Assembly: GCA_016903675.1 (NCBI GenBank)
Contig: JADQBA010000028.1
Coordinates: 1 to 64,000 of the forward strand
DNA from: Stigonema ocellatum SAG 48.90 = DSM 106950
GTDB lineage: Bacteria; Cyanobacteriota; Cyanobacteriia; Cyanobacteriales; Nostocaceae
DNA length: 64,000 nt
Reading direction: 5' to 3'
Within the stretch, counting starts at the first letter, position 1; the number at the start of each line of letters is the position of its first letter. The notes under the pieces are model-generated. The model was not told the DNA's origin. It did no database searches and was given only the letters and a program-made list of their open reading frames with translations. This document shows positions 26,275 through 35,618 of the stretch, piece after piece. The position numbers were made by a program, and so were the translations under genes.

Positions 26275-26518
26275 TTGCCAGTTCCTCGGCTAACTCTTGG
26301 GGAGTATATTGCATAAAATCTACTTGGTAACGTGATAAGGCATTAATAAATTCAGCGCGACTTAGCCCAGCAATTTCTGCTGCTTTAGCTTGTGATATTT
26401 CACCTAATTCATACCATTTAGCGGCTGCTGCTATTCGCATTTCTTGAATAAATTCTTCAGGATTTTTGCGGAGTGATGAAAATACTGTTTCTGGTAATTG
26501 GATTGGTACTGTTCGCAT
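26264..26518 (-). CDS. UPF0175 antitoxin
   Basis: An 84-residue UPF0175 protein with RIAAAAKWYELGEISQAKAA then EIAGLSRAEFINAL, the family's helical DNA-binding core, and tail YTPQELAEELANVN. It directly precedes and overlaps the DUF3368 toxin gene. Intact, unlike the UPF0175 remnant at 14450-14695. Confidence 0.87.
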   Translation of the reverse strand: MRTVPIQLPETVFSSLRKNPEEFIQEMRIAAAAKWYELGEISQAKAAEIAGLSRAEFINALSRYQVDFMQYTPQELAEELANVN

Positions 26519-26920
26519 GAATTTTTCCTCAATCTATCAGTTTAAATTACAGAGCATGGGGTTAGTAAAGACACAAGGCGAAGATTGGAGTCCGAGTTGC
26601 AATTTATATTATCAATATTTTTCGTCACAACTAGGAGAAATATGAGCGGAAACATTCTAAAATCCACTGCCAATACTGGTTATCTGGATGCCAATGCCTT
26701 TGAAAATATTTCTTTTAACAATACGTCCGACTCATTATACTGTGTTAATTCTCCCATCACAGCGCGGACTATAGCAACCTACACGCCTAGGAATAAATTC
26801 CTAGGCTAAGAGCTGAAGTCGGCTTAAGCCGACTACAACTTTCAGGAATGAGCGTCCGTTTCAACGGACAGTAGCTCGTAGCCCTGAACTTGAGTTCAAG
26901 GCTCACCCTCTAGTACACAG
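26519..26920. other. Intergenic region with clustered short palindromes
   Basis: From 26785 to 26906 four short palindromes follow one another: GCCTAGGAATAAATTCCTAG, GTCGGCTTAAGCCGAC, GTCCGTTTCAACGGAC and GCCCTGAACTTGAGTTCAAG. A related cluster with GTCCGTTAAAACGGAC is at 61995-62090. No gene is supported here. Confidence 0.65.
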
Positions 26921-28402
26921 TTAAATTTTCACGACTTTCAAAGTCTTCAGGCTAGTATCAGCACAGCCGCTGATAAATCCACCCATGGTCTGGATTGTTT
27001 GCAAATATTCTAAAGCTGCTTTGGTGATAACTTCTCCGGGCATCAAAATAGGAATACCGGGGGGATAGGGACAGACGATTTCGCAAGAAATGCGATCGCT
27101 TGTTTCTTGAAAACACAGGGTTTCGGTTGGGGCAAAAAAAGCCTCACGAGGCGAAAAATGCACACAATCCCCCACACTACTAACAACATTATCCCACATG
27201 GGGGTTTTTAAAACCGCGTTAACTCTTAAGGGTGCGGTTTTTCCATACTCTTTGGCAAGAGTAGTCAAACCATATACTAATTTGTCAATATCCTCTTGGG
27301 TATTACCCAAACTAATAATAAAGGTGAGATGTTGCAGTGATGGGAATTCAGCAGTCACACCAAGCTTGTGATCGAGAATTTCATCGGCTTCAAAGCCAGT
27401 CAAGCCTAAGCCAGAAACTGTAACAGTTAACCGCGTTCTATCTAAAGCAACAAAGCCAGATTCACCTATGGGGAGATCGAAAACTGATAATCTCTTAATT
27501 TGGCTGATACGGGTTCTTGCTTCTGCCGCAAGTTGTAATGTGCGAGACATCAACTCTTTCCCGTGAAGTGCCATTTGTTGACGTGCTGCATCCAGAGAAG
27601 CTAAAAGTAAGTAACTAGGACTGGTAGACTGCACGAGCTGCAATGCTTTACTCACGCGATCGCTATCTATCCTATGACCTTGGACGTGCAGCATTGATGC
27701 CTGTGTCAATGCACCAAGTACCTTGTGAATGGATTGTACAGTTAAATCAGCACCTGCTGCTAAAGCTGGGGTGGGGAGTTGGGGATGAAAGGCAAAGTGT
27801 GGACCGTGTGCCTCATCTACCAGTAAAGGGATATTGTATTGGTGAGCGAGGGATGCGATCGCAGCCACATCTCCACAAACACCATAATATGTAGGATAAA
27901 CCATGAACACCGCTTTCGCATCGGGATGCTGTTCTAATGCTGCTTGTACAGCACTGGGTGTGATACTGTGAGCAATATCCAAAACTGGGTCGTATTCTGG
28001 ATTCACAAAAATTGGTATAGCACCAGAAAGAATTAAACCTCCTATTGCTGAGGAATGGACATTTCGCGGCAAAATAATTTTATCTCCAATACCACAGGTA
28101 GCCAGAATTACCGCCTCAACTCCACAGGTGGAACCATTGATCAAAAACCAAGTCCGTTGTGCGCCAAATGCATCTGCTGCTAATTCTTGTGCTTGCTGAA
28201 TACAACCACTGGGTGCGAAGAGGTTATCCAGTTCTGCTAATTCTGGTAAATCGGCGCGAAATACTGCTTCGCCCAACAGATCAGCTAAGGGTTGAGAAAT
28301 TCCTTTTCCTCGCTTGTGTCCTGGGGTGTAAAATGGTGCATGAGGACGTTCTGCACTGGCTTTTAAGGTGTCTAATAAGGGTGTTTGGTTTTGATTGAGC
28401 AT
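26921..28402 (-). CDS. Orn/Lys/Arg decarboxylase family PLP enzyme
   Basis: A 493-residue pyridoxal-phosphate enzyme of fold type I. HAPFYTPGHKRGKG opens the domain. DEAHG (about 198-202) binds the cofactor, and SIHKVLGALTQASMLH (about 227-242) holds the lysine expected to form the Schiff base. The C-terminal domain contains PYPPGIPILMPGE. This short form, without an N-terminal wing domain, is the usual cyanobacterial type, annotated as lysine, ornithine or arginine decarboxylase. Substrate cannot be assigned from sequence alone. The 3' end is copied at 25122-25252. Confidence 0.9.
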   Translation of the reverse strand: MLNQNQTPLLDTLKASAERPHAPFYTPGHKRGKGISQPLADLLGEAVFRADLPELAELDNLFAPSGCIQQAQELAADAFGAQRTWFLINGSTCGVEAVILATCGIGDKIILPRNVHSSAIGGLILSGAIPIFVNPEYDPVLDIAHSITPSAVQAALEQHPDAKAVFMVYPTYYGVCGDVAAIASLAHQYNIPLLVDEAHGPHFAFHPQLPTPALAAGADLTVQSIHKVLGALTQASMLHVQGHRIDSDRVSKALQLVQSTSPSYLLLASLDAARQQMALHGKELMSRTLQLAAEARTRISQIKRLSVFDLPIGESGFVALDRTRLTVTVSGLGLTGFEADEILDHKLGVTAEFPSLQHLTFIISLGNTQEDIDKLVYGLTTLAKEYGKTAPLRVNAVLKTPMWDNVVSSVGDCVHFSPREAFFAPTETLCFQETSDRISCEIVCPYPPGIPILMPGEVITKAALEYLQTIQTMGGFISGCADTSLKTLKVVKI

Positions 28403-28590
28403 TTTTGAGCAACAGATGAGTTAATGGTGGGACGACGACATAAAGTATCCGCTACATCCGACGCAAAATCCGTTGCCTGTATTTGTGGTTATAGCGGTTG
28501 GAGTTCAGATAGAATACTACGAGGTGATGCTTCCAGGTATGATTTATCTAAAATCTGCCAACAGGCGATTACCATCAGGGGTAGGGGCGG

Positions 28591-28620
28591 TTCTATATTA
28601 ATCCCTATCAGGGATTGAAA
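28591..28620 (+). other. Solitary CRISPR-repeat-like sequence
   Basis: ATCCCTATCAGGGATTGAAA at 28601-28620, preceded by TTCTATATTA, resembles the 37-base repeat ending in GATTGAAAC common in cyanobacterial CRISPR arrays. No second copy or spacer pattern is near and no cas gene is in the window. It lies 29 bases before ychF. Confidence 0.5.
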
Positions 28621-28648
28621 TACTGTAAACCTTAATCTAAAATCTAAA

Positions 28649-29740
28649 ATGCTACGAGCTGGAATTGTCGGACTCCCCAACGTCGGAAAATCTACTTTAT
28701 TCAACGCCGTGGTTGCTAATGCCAAGGCTGAAGCAGCGAACTTCCCTTTTTGTACCATTGAACCGAATGTCGGTATTGTCTCTGTACCAGATGAACGGTT
28801 AAATGTTTTAGCTAAGATTTCCGGTTCGGCAGAAATTCTCCCTGCGCGTGTTGAGTTTGTGGATATTGCCGGTTTGGTCAAAGGTGCTAGTCAGGGTGAG
28901 GGATTAGGCAATAAATTTTTGTCCCACATCCGAGAAGTTGATGCGATCGTCCATGTGGTACGTTGTTTTGTGAATGACGACATTATCCACGTTGCCGGTT
29001 CTATTGATCCATTAAGGGATATTGAAATCATCAATTTGGAACTTGGTTTATCTGATTTGGCTCAGATTGAGCGGCGCATCGAACGCACCCGCAAACAAGC
29101 TCGTACTAGCAAAGAGGGTCAGGAAGAATTAGCATTATTAGAAAAATTAGCTGCTGCATTAAATGAAGGTAAATCAGTGCGACAGGTAAGCTTAACTGAA
29201 GAAGAAGCCGAGACGATTAAAGGACTGGAACTGCTCACTGCTAAACCGATTATTTACGCAGCTAATGTGTCGGAAGATGACTTAGCAACAGGTAATGAAT
29301 ACGTGGAAAAAGTGCGGCAAATTGCATCGACTGAAAATGCACAAGTCGTAGTAGTTTCTGCACAGGTGGAATCAGAATTAGTTGAATTACCAGAAGAAGA
29401 TAGAGCAGATTTTCTAGCATCTTTGGGTGTAGAAGAAGGTGGTTTGAAATCTTTAATTCGCGCTACTTATAAACTTTTAGGTTTGCGTACTTATTTCACA
29501 ACTGGTCCCAAAGAAACCCGTGCTTGGACAATTCATGCTGGGATGACAGCACCGCAAGCAGCAGGTGTGATTCACAGCGATTTTGAACGGGGATTCATTC
29601 GGGCTGAAACTGTTGCTTATGATGATTTAGTTGCAGGTGGTTCGATGAATGGTGCGAAGGAAAAAGGATTAGTTCGCAGTGAAGGGAAAGAGTACGTCGT
29701 CCATGAAGGCGATGTACTGTTGTTCCGCTTTAATGTGTAA
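28649..29740 (+). CDS. ychF: YchF/OLA1 family redox-regulated ATPase
   Basis: A 363-residue Obg-related P-loop protein. GLPNVGKSTLFNAV (about 8-21) is the G1 loop and DIAGLVKGASQGEGLGNKFL the switch II/G3 block. The NKxD-type specificity motif is changed (YAANVSEDD), which explains ATP preference in the family. A C-terminal TGS domain covers about 278-361. It associates with ribosomes and is linked to stress responses. The frame and length are normal. Confidence 0.95.
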   Translation: MLRAGIVGLPNVGKSTLFNAVVANAKAEAANFPFCTIEPNVGIVSVPDERLNVLAKISGSAEILPARVEFVDIAGLVKGASQGEGLGNKFLSHIREVDAIVHVVRCFVNDDIIHVAGSIDPLRDIEIINLELGLSDLAQIERRIERTRKQARTSKEGQEELALLEKLAAALNEGKSVRQVSLTEEEAETIKGLELLTAKPIIYAANVSEDDLATGNEYVEKVRQIASTENAQVVVVSAQVESELVELPEEDRADFLASLGVEEGGLKSLIRATYKLLGLRTYFTTGPKETRAWTIHAGMTAPQAAGVIHSDFERGFIRAETVAYDDLVAGGSMNGAKEKGLVRSEGKEYVVHEGDVLLFRFNV

Positions 29741-29879
29741 TCTCCCTTGTCTCCCTTGTCCGGATGTTAAATAGGATTGCTATATATAATTTTCAACCAG
29801 GCGCATCCTTCAAAAGTGTGGAAAGTGCTTCAAAATGAAGCCATAATGAAACAAAACAGGTCCATACTTTACCATTTGT

Positions 29880-30203
29880 ATGACACAGCTATCCTACCCA
29901 CGTCGCACCCGCATCCTCCCACCTTCTCCTATTGCGCCGGAAGAAAAAAGCCGCCGTCAGGACAAGCAACATACTCTTGCTATGCGGTGTCGTTCTGTTT
30001 TCGATCGCTTGCGTCCACAGCTTATAGAGACGCATTATAACTGGCATATTGCCATCGACCCAGACACAGAACAGTATCTTATTGACCCAACATTGAAAGG
30101 AATAACGCAAAAAATCCGTGATGCCTACGGCAACTCTCACGAGGTAAAGCTCACCATCTTTCGACTCAACGACACAGGCACCTGTGGTAGATTATGGGTC
30201 TAG
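29880..30203 (+). CDS. Hypothetical protein paired with an aspartyl protease
   Basis: A 107-residue protein of unknown function. The C-terminal half (THYNWHIAIDPDTEQYLIDP) looks like a folded domain and the N-terminal 40 residues are basic and proline-rich. Its stop overlaps the start of the protease gene by 10 bases, so the two form a translationally coupled pair. From memory, such short partners accompany small aspartyl proteases in many cyanobacteria. Confidence 0.65.
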   Translation: MTQLSYPRRTRILPPSPIAPEEKSRRQDKQHTLAMRCRSVFDRLRPQLIETHYNWHIAIDPDTEQYLIDPTLKGITQKIRDAYGNSHEVKLTIFRLNDTGTCGRLWV

Positions 30204-30574
30204 GTTCATTTGGGGATAACAGCGAGTTATTCTTTGAAATTCAGCTAGTTGCTACTAATACTGAGAAATTTTCTGTTGAAGCTTTGTTTGATACAGGCTT
30301 TACGGATGGCTGGTTAGCCATTAACACTCAAGACCTAGAAGCTTTGGGGTGGTCATTGATGACTGCTCAAGTAGAAATGCATACAGCACGAGGGGAAGCA
30401 CGGTTCAATATCCATGAAGGCAAAGTCATCATTGATGGCACTGAATTTATCATTCCTATTCATGTGGGAGACGATGTTCCAGATACCCTAATGGGTTCGT
30501 TGTGGCTGGACATCATGCAGTTGGTGGTCAACAAACCGAGAGGGATATTGATGCTTGAGATGGTGGACGAGTAG
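30194..30574 (+). CDS. Clan AA retropepsin-like aspartyl protease
   Basis: A 126-residue single-domain protease. EALFDTGFTDGWLAI (about 34-48) has the DTG active-site triad, and VPDTLMGSLWLDIMQL near the C-terminus is the matching hydrophobic-Gly element. Proteins this size work as dimers. The substrate is unknown. It overlaps the gene at 29880. A broken relative lies at 23400-23528. Confidence 0.78.
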   Translation: MGLGSFGDNSELFFEIQLVATNTEKFSVEALFDTGFTDGWLAINTQDLEALGWSLMTAQVEMHTARGEARFNIHEGKVIIDGTEFIIPIHVGDDVPDTLMGSLWLDIMQLVVNKPRGILMLEMVDE

Positions 30575-30732
30575 CAGGCTTGGGAATTACCGTGACCTCA
30601 GTCAAAATAATTCGTAATTCGTAATTACCCCACGTATAAATGCGGGGGCTAGAAATAAGGTGGGCAATGCCCACCCTACAAAATGCTAACCGCTAACGTT
30701 TATTTTGATTCACGCTGACTTACTAAATAACA

Positions 30733-33700
30733 ATGTTTAATAATTTAAAAATTGGTACTAAAATAGGTGGAAGTTTCGCATTAGGACTAACATTTATTGC
30801 TATTTTGGGTGTAGTTTCATACAGCGCAACAACCAAACTCATTGAAAATTCTTGGTGGCAAAACCATACTTATGAAGTGCTTCAAAAATTGAATGATTTA
30901 ATATCTCAGCTAAAAGATGCCGAAACAGGACCACGGGGTTATGTACTCACAGGAGAAGAAAATTATTTAAAACCTTATAAAGCTGCGATCCCAGGAATTG
31001 AAAAAAATCTCAAAGACCTGCGTGAATTAATAAAAGATAACCCTAGCCAAAAACGCAGAATCGATGCTCTGGAACCCATAATTTCTCGGAAATTAGCAGT
31101 AATTAAAGAGGTGATTTCCTTGCGCGAGAATAAAGGATTTGACGCAGCAAGGCAACTGGTGATGACGGATACGGGCAACAATTTGATGAATGAAATCCGT
31201 CGTATAATTGGAGAAATGCAAGACGAGGAGCAAAAATTACTACAACAGCGTTCCCAGAAGACTGAAGCAGCTACCCAGCAAACAATTAATATTATCATCT
31301 ATGGTATTCCTTTAACTTTTGTACTCTTAAGTTTAATTGGCGTTTATCTAACCAGAAACATTTCTAAACCTCTTAAAGAAATTTCCGGGGTGACAGAAAA
31401 GCTGGCAACGGGAGACTTATCTGTGAGTGTGTCTGCTGACAATCGCCGGGACGAAATTGGTATGTTGGTGCAGACACTTAACAAAATGATTGCCAATTTG
31501 CGCGAGACAACTCTCATAAATAATGAACAAAACTGGCTAAAGTCTAACCTAGCTAAGTTTAGCCAGATGCTCCAGGGTCAGAGAAGTTTGGAAACCGTCC
31601 CTAGTATGATTCTCTCAGAGCTTGCCCCATTGGTAGGTGCACAGCAGGGCGTATTCTATGTAATGGACTCTGTTGATGAGCAGCCAATGCTGAAACTTCT
31701 GGGTAGCTATGCTTACCAACAGCGGAAGCATTTGTCTAACCAATTCCGCTTGGGGGAAGGATTGGTGGGACAATGCGCCTTAGAAAAACAAAAAATCATC
31801 CTCACGGATGTACCTAGTGATTATATCCGGATCAGTTCTGGTTTGGGTGAAGCTAAACCTCTAAATATTATCGTTTTTCCTTTGCTATTTGAAACCCAGG
31901 TAATAGCAGTTATTGAGTTAGCCTCTTTTCAACCCTTTAGCAAGATTTCTCTGACGTTCCTAGATCAAGTCTCTCAAACGTTTAGCGTAGTCCTGAACAC
32001 AATCGCATCGGATAACCGCACTCAAGAACTGCTTCTGACAGTCCAAGCATCGGAAGAACTTTTAAAGCAGCAGCAGCACGAATTGCAGCAGTCTAACGAA
32101 GAATTACAGCAGTTGAATGCCGAATTAGAAGAAAAGGCAGAGTTGTTAGTCGTCCAAAATAAAGAAGTCGAACGCAAGAATCAGGAAATAGAACGGGCTA
32201 GGCAGTCTGTAGAAGAGAAAGCCGCGCAACTAGCGCTATCCTCCAAATACAAGTCCGAGTTTCTGGCAAACATGTCCCATGAATTGCGGACACCATTGAA
32301 CAGTTTATTGATTTTAGCAAAATTGCTAGCAGATAACGCCGAGGGCAATCTCACTGAGAAACAAGTGGAATATAGCCACACGATTTATTCCTCAGGGAAT
32401 GATTTATTGGCGTTAATCAATGACATTTTAGACCTGGCAAAAATCGAATCTGGAACCATGTCTATTGATATGACTCAGGTGTTATTTTCCGATCTGCGCT
32501 ACCACCTAGATGGCACATTTCGGCAAGTTGCAGCTGACAAAAAGCTCAATTTCACGATGGAATTTGCTCCAGAATTGCCAAGGTCGATTTACACCGATGT
32601 GAAACGCTTACAACAAGTGTTGAAAAATCTGCTCTCCAATGCGTTTAAATTTACAGAGCGTGGAGAGGTGCGCTTGCGAGTCGAGGTGGCTAAACAAGGG
32701 TGGAGTAGGGATTCTGTTTCATTGAATGGTGCTAGTAGTGTCATTGCCTTCGCCGTTAGCGATACAGGCATAGGCATAGCCCCCCAGAAGCAAAAGATAA
32801 TTTTTGAGGCGTTTCAGCAAGCAGACGGCACTACCAGTCGCAAATATGGCGGGACAGGTTTAGGCTTATCCATTAGCCGTGAAATTACCCGTCTATTGGG
32901 TGGCGAAATTACACTCGTGAGTCGTCTTGGTCATGGGAGTACCTTTACCTTTTACTTACCGCAGTCTAGGGGAGCAGGGGGAGTAGGGGGAGTAGGGAGT
33001 GGGGAGTGGGGAGTAGGGGGAGCAGGGGAAGCAGGGGAGCAGGGGAGCAGGGGAGCTGGGGGAGCTGGGGGAGAAAAATTAATTTCCATCACTCCCCACT
33101 CCCCACTCCCCATTCCCCCCATTCTCCCCACTCCCCTCATAGAAGATGACAGAGAAAATATCCAACAGGGCTCGCGCATACTTTTAATTGTGGAAGATGA
33201 CATCGCGTTTGCGCGTATCCTTTTAGACATGGCGCGGCAACAAGAATTTAAGGGTATAGTCGCCCACAACGGCAGTACGGGTTTGGCGCTGGTACAGGAA
33301 TTTCAGCCGACAGCAATTATTCTCGACATCCATTTGCCTGGGATGGATGGTTGGACGGTACTAGACCGCCTCAAGCATGACCCAAATACCCGTCATATTC
33401 CAGTGCATCTAATGTCAGTGGAGGAAGGGCGACAGCGGGGATTGCAACAAGGGGCCTTAGCCTATTTGCAAAAACCCGTGAGTAGTGAGGCGCTGCACGA
33501 AGCATTGACCAAAATCAAAGGTTTTGTGGCACGATCTGTGAAGAATCTGCTGGTAGTAGAAGACAACGCTACTCAAAGGCAAAGCATTGTGGAATTAATT
33601 GGCAACAGCGATGTTGTTACCACTGCTGTTGGTACGGGTGCCGCAGCGCTAGAAGCAGTACGTAATGGACAATATGATTGCGTAGTTCTGGATTTAGGAC

Positions 33701-34344
33701 TACCCGACATGAGTGGATTTGAACTCATTGAACAGCTAAAGCTTCAATCCCATGAGGAAGCACTGCCGATTATTGTCTACACAGCGCGGGAACTGACTCG
33801 GGCAGAAGAGACGCAATTACGGCGCATAGCAGAGACAATTATTGTTAAGGATGTGCGTTCCCCCGAACGTCTCCTCGATGAAACTGCCTTGTTCCTGCAC
33901 CGTGTTCAAGCAACATTACCTGCTCCCAAACGACAAATACTCGAACAGTTGCATTCCTCTGATTCCATCCTCCAGAATAAAAAAGTCCTGATTATTGATG
34001 ACGATGTACGTAATATCTTCGCCCTCACAAGTCTGTTGGAACGTTATCACATGGAGGTTTTGTATGCCGAAAATGGCAGGGATGGCATTACCGTTTTGCA
34101 AAACCACCCAGACCTGAATGTTGTTTTGATGGATGTGATGATGCCGTCCATGGATGGTTACGAAGCTACCCGCCTGATTCGCCAACAAAATCAATTTAAA
34201 TCTTTGCCCATTATTGCCCTGACGGCAAAGGCTATGCAAGGCGATCGCGACAAGTGCATCGAAGCTGGTGCCTCCGATTATATCACCAAACCTGTGGATA
34301 CTGAGCAGCTGCTCTCCCTGTTGCGTGTTTGGCTCTATCGATAG
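30733..34344 (+). CDS. CHASE3-HAMP-GAF hybrid histidine kinase with three receivers
   Basis: A 1203-residue membrane sensor kinase. Helix at about 11-30, CHASE3 extracellular sensor (about 38-180; motif DAETGPRGYVLTG), second helix (about 187-207), HAMP (about 208-262), GAF (about 280-430), coiled coil (about 440-510). HisKA has the phospho-accepting His in SHELRTPLN (about 516), and the HATPase (about 565-740) has DTGIGIAP and GGTGLGLSI. Receivers follow at about 813-930, 937-1050 and 1083-1200, with aspartates in DIHLPGMDGW, DLGLPDMSGF and DVMMPSMDGY. A repeat-derived Gly/Pro-rich insert (about 745-803) separates kinase and receivers in frame. It heads a group with cheR, cheB and a second hybrid kinase. 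Confidence 0.94.
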   Translation: MFNNLKIGTKIGGSFALGLTFIAILGVVSYSATTKLIENSWWQNHTYEVLQKLNDLISQLKDAETGPRGYVLTGEENYLKPYKAAIPGIEKNLKDLRELIKDNPSQKRRIDALEPIISRKLAVIKEVISLRENKGFDAARQLVMTDTGNNLMNEIRRIIGEMQDEEQKLLQQRSQKTEAATQQTINIIIYGIPLTFVLLSLIGVYLTRNISKPLKEISGVTEKLATGDLSVSVSADNRRDEIGMLVQTLNKMIANLRETTLINNEQNWLKSNLAKFSQMLQGQRSLETVPSMILSELAPLVGAQQGVFYVMDSVDEQPMLKLLGSYAYQQRKHLSNQFRLGEGLVGQCALEKQKIILTDVPSDYIRISSGLGEAKPLNIIVFPLLFETQVIAVIELASFQPFSKISLTFLDQVSQTFSVVLNTIASDNRTQELLLTVQASEELLKQQQHELQQSNEELQQLNAELEEKAELLVVQNKEVERKNQEIERARQSVEEKAAQLALSSKYKSEFLANMSHELRTPLNSLLILAKLLADNAEGNLTEKQVEYSHTIYSSGNDLLALINDILDLAKIESGTMSIDMTQVLFSDLRYHLDGTFRQVAADKKLNFTMEFAPELPRSIYTDVKRLQQVLKNLLSNAFKFTERGEVRLRVEVAKQGWSRDSVSLNGASSVIAFAVSDTGIGIAPQKQKIIFEAFQQADGTTSRKYGGTGLGLSISREITRLLGGEITLVSRLGHGSTFTFYLPQSRGAGGVGGVGSGEWGVGGAGEAGEQGSRGAGGAGGEKLISITPHSPLPIPPILPTPLIEDDRENIQQGSRILLIVEDDIAFARILLDMARQQEFKGIVAHNGSTGLALVQEFQPTAIILDIHLPGMDGWTVLDRLKHDPNTRHIPVHLMSVEEGRQRGLQQGALAYLQKPVSSEALHEALTKIKGFVARSVKNLLVVEDNATQRQSIVELIGNSDVVTTAVGTGAAALEAVRNGQYDCVVLDLGLPDMSGFELIEQLKLQSHEEALPIIVYTARELTRAEETQLRRIAETIIVKDVRSPERLLDETALFLHRVQATLPAPKRQILEQLHSSDSILQNKKVLIIDDDVRNIFALTSLLERYHMEVLYAENGRDGITVLQNHPDLNVVLMDVMMPSMDGYEATRLIRQQNQFKSLPIIALTAKAMQGDRDKCIEAGASDYITKPVDTEQLLSLLRVWLYR
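32966..33141 (+). repeat. In-frame G-rich/C-rich repeat insert in the hybrid kinase linker
   Basis: GGGGGAGCAGGG-type units are followed by their inverse CTCCCCACTCCCCACTCCCC, forming a large imperfect palindrome that adds about 58 residues between HATPase and the first receiver. The reading frame stays open. Confidence 0.85.
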
Positions 34345-34709
34345 TTTTCCATCATATGACATAGGCGTTAGCTGCTAATCCTAGCATGGAGATGGATGCA
34401 GTCTTGATAAAAATTATGAATTATAAATTATGAATTAGCTTTTATTATTCATAATTCATGATTCTAGGACTTACGCACGCGCACAAATTGACTAACCTTG
34501 CACTACCTCGTTCCCAGCCTCAGGCTGGGAATGCGATCAAGGAGGCGCAGCCTCATCCGGGGAGGCGCAGCCTCCCAAAAGAGCATTACAAGGCAGAGCC
34601 TTGTAACGAGAATACACAATTAGTTTTTTCTGTCAATCCATAAATCCTAAAATCATGAATAATCAAAAAGATTTCATAATTAATAATTCATAATTCATAA
34701 TTCCTTCTT
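34345..34709. other. Intergenic region with AT-rich heptamers and a palindromic repeat
   Basis: Contains ATAATTCATAATTC-type short repeats on both sides of the CTCGTT...AACGAG repeat at 34507-34610. No gene is supported. Confidence 0.6.
34507..34610. repeat. CTCGTT...AACGAG bounded palindromic repeat, copy 2
   Basis: Same organisation as 5493-5607: CTCGTTCCCAGCCTCAGGCT at the left, two GGAGGCGCAGCCTCC hairpins in the middle, GGCAGAGCCTTGTAACGAG at the right. Preceded by AGGACTTACGCA at 34468, the same dodecamer that forms the terminal repeat around copy 3. Confidence 0.82.
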
Positions 34710-35534
34710 ATGGATAGGGAGAAACTTGAGGATATCGAAATTGAATTGCTATTACAAGGCATATTTCGTTACTACGGATTTGATTTTAGAAATTATGCAT
34801 TGGCTTCACTTAAACGACGAATTTGGAATACGATCCATGCAGAAGGTTTAACTAGCATATCCGGACTGCAAGAAAAAGTTTTGCACGACTCGCAATGTAT
34901 GGAAAGATTTTTGTACAAACTCTCGGTTAACGTAACTTCCATGTTCCGAGACCCTAGTTTTTTTCTTGTTTTTAAAAAAAAAGTTATACCTATATTAAGA
35001 ACTTATCCTTTCATTCGCATTTGGCACGCTGGATGTTCTACAGGCGAAGAAGTTTATTCTATGGCAATCCTGCTATATGAAGAAGGACTTTACCACCGTT
35101 CTCGTTTATATGCTACTGATATTAACGAAATGTCATTACGAAAAGCCAAGGCTGGAATTTTTCCACTAGAATCTATGCAAGAATACACCCAAAATTATTT
35201 ATTAGCAGGCGGTAAAAAATCTTTTTCTGAATATTACACTGCCGCCTACCAAAACGCCATTTTTTCTTCAAATATCAAAGAAAATATCATTTTTTCGCAG
35301 CATAATTTGGCGACAGATAATTCTTTCAATGAATTTAATATTATTTTATGCCGTAACGTTTTAATTTACTTTGATAAAGTATTGCAAAAACGAGTTCACG
35401 AACTTTTCTATAATAGTCTCGTCAGGTTTGGGATTTTGGGTTTAGGACGCCAAGAGTCAATCAAGTTCACACCGCACGAAACAGACTATGAGGAATTAGA
35501 AAGAAGCGAGAAGCTTTATCGACGAATTCACTGA
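34710..35534 (+). CDS. cheR: CheR-type methyltransferase
   Basis: A 274-residue SAM-dependent methyltransferase. The N-terminal helical domain has SLKRRIWNTIHAEGL. The SAM site is IWHAGCSTGEEVYSMAI (about 108-124), with ATDINEMSLRKAKAGIF (about 143) and ILCRNVLIYFDK (about 215). It normally methylates glutamates of chemoreceptors. No chemoreceptor is nearby, and in CheR-CheB-hybrid kinase clusters the target may be the sensor kinases themselves (inference). cheB follows after 84 bases. Confidence 0.9.
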   Translation: MDREKLEDIEIELLLQGIFRYYGFDFRNYALASLKRRIWNTIHAEGLTSISGLQEKVLHDSQCMERFLYKLSVNVTSMFRDPSFFLVFKKKVIPILRTYPFIRIWHAGCSTGEEVYSMAILLYEEGLYHRSRLYATDINEMSLRKAKAGIFPLESMQEYTQNYLLAGGKKSFSEYYTAAYQNAIFSSNIKENIIFSQHNLATDNSFNEFNIILCRNVLIYFDKVLQKRVHELFYNSLVRFGILGLGRQESIKFTPHETDYEELERSEKLYRRIH

Positions 35535-35618
35535 TGATTGGTTGATGGTTGATGGTTGATTGTTGTTTGGCATGAACAATGAACAATTAACAATTTACGT
35601 TTATTGCTACCATAGTTT

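Noticed and set aside
28489..28881. 130-residue minus-strand frame overlapping ychF
   Set aside because: It is mostly the complement of the ychF start and has no family similarity that I can see.
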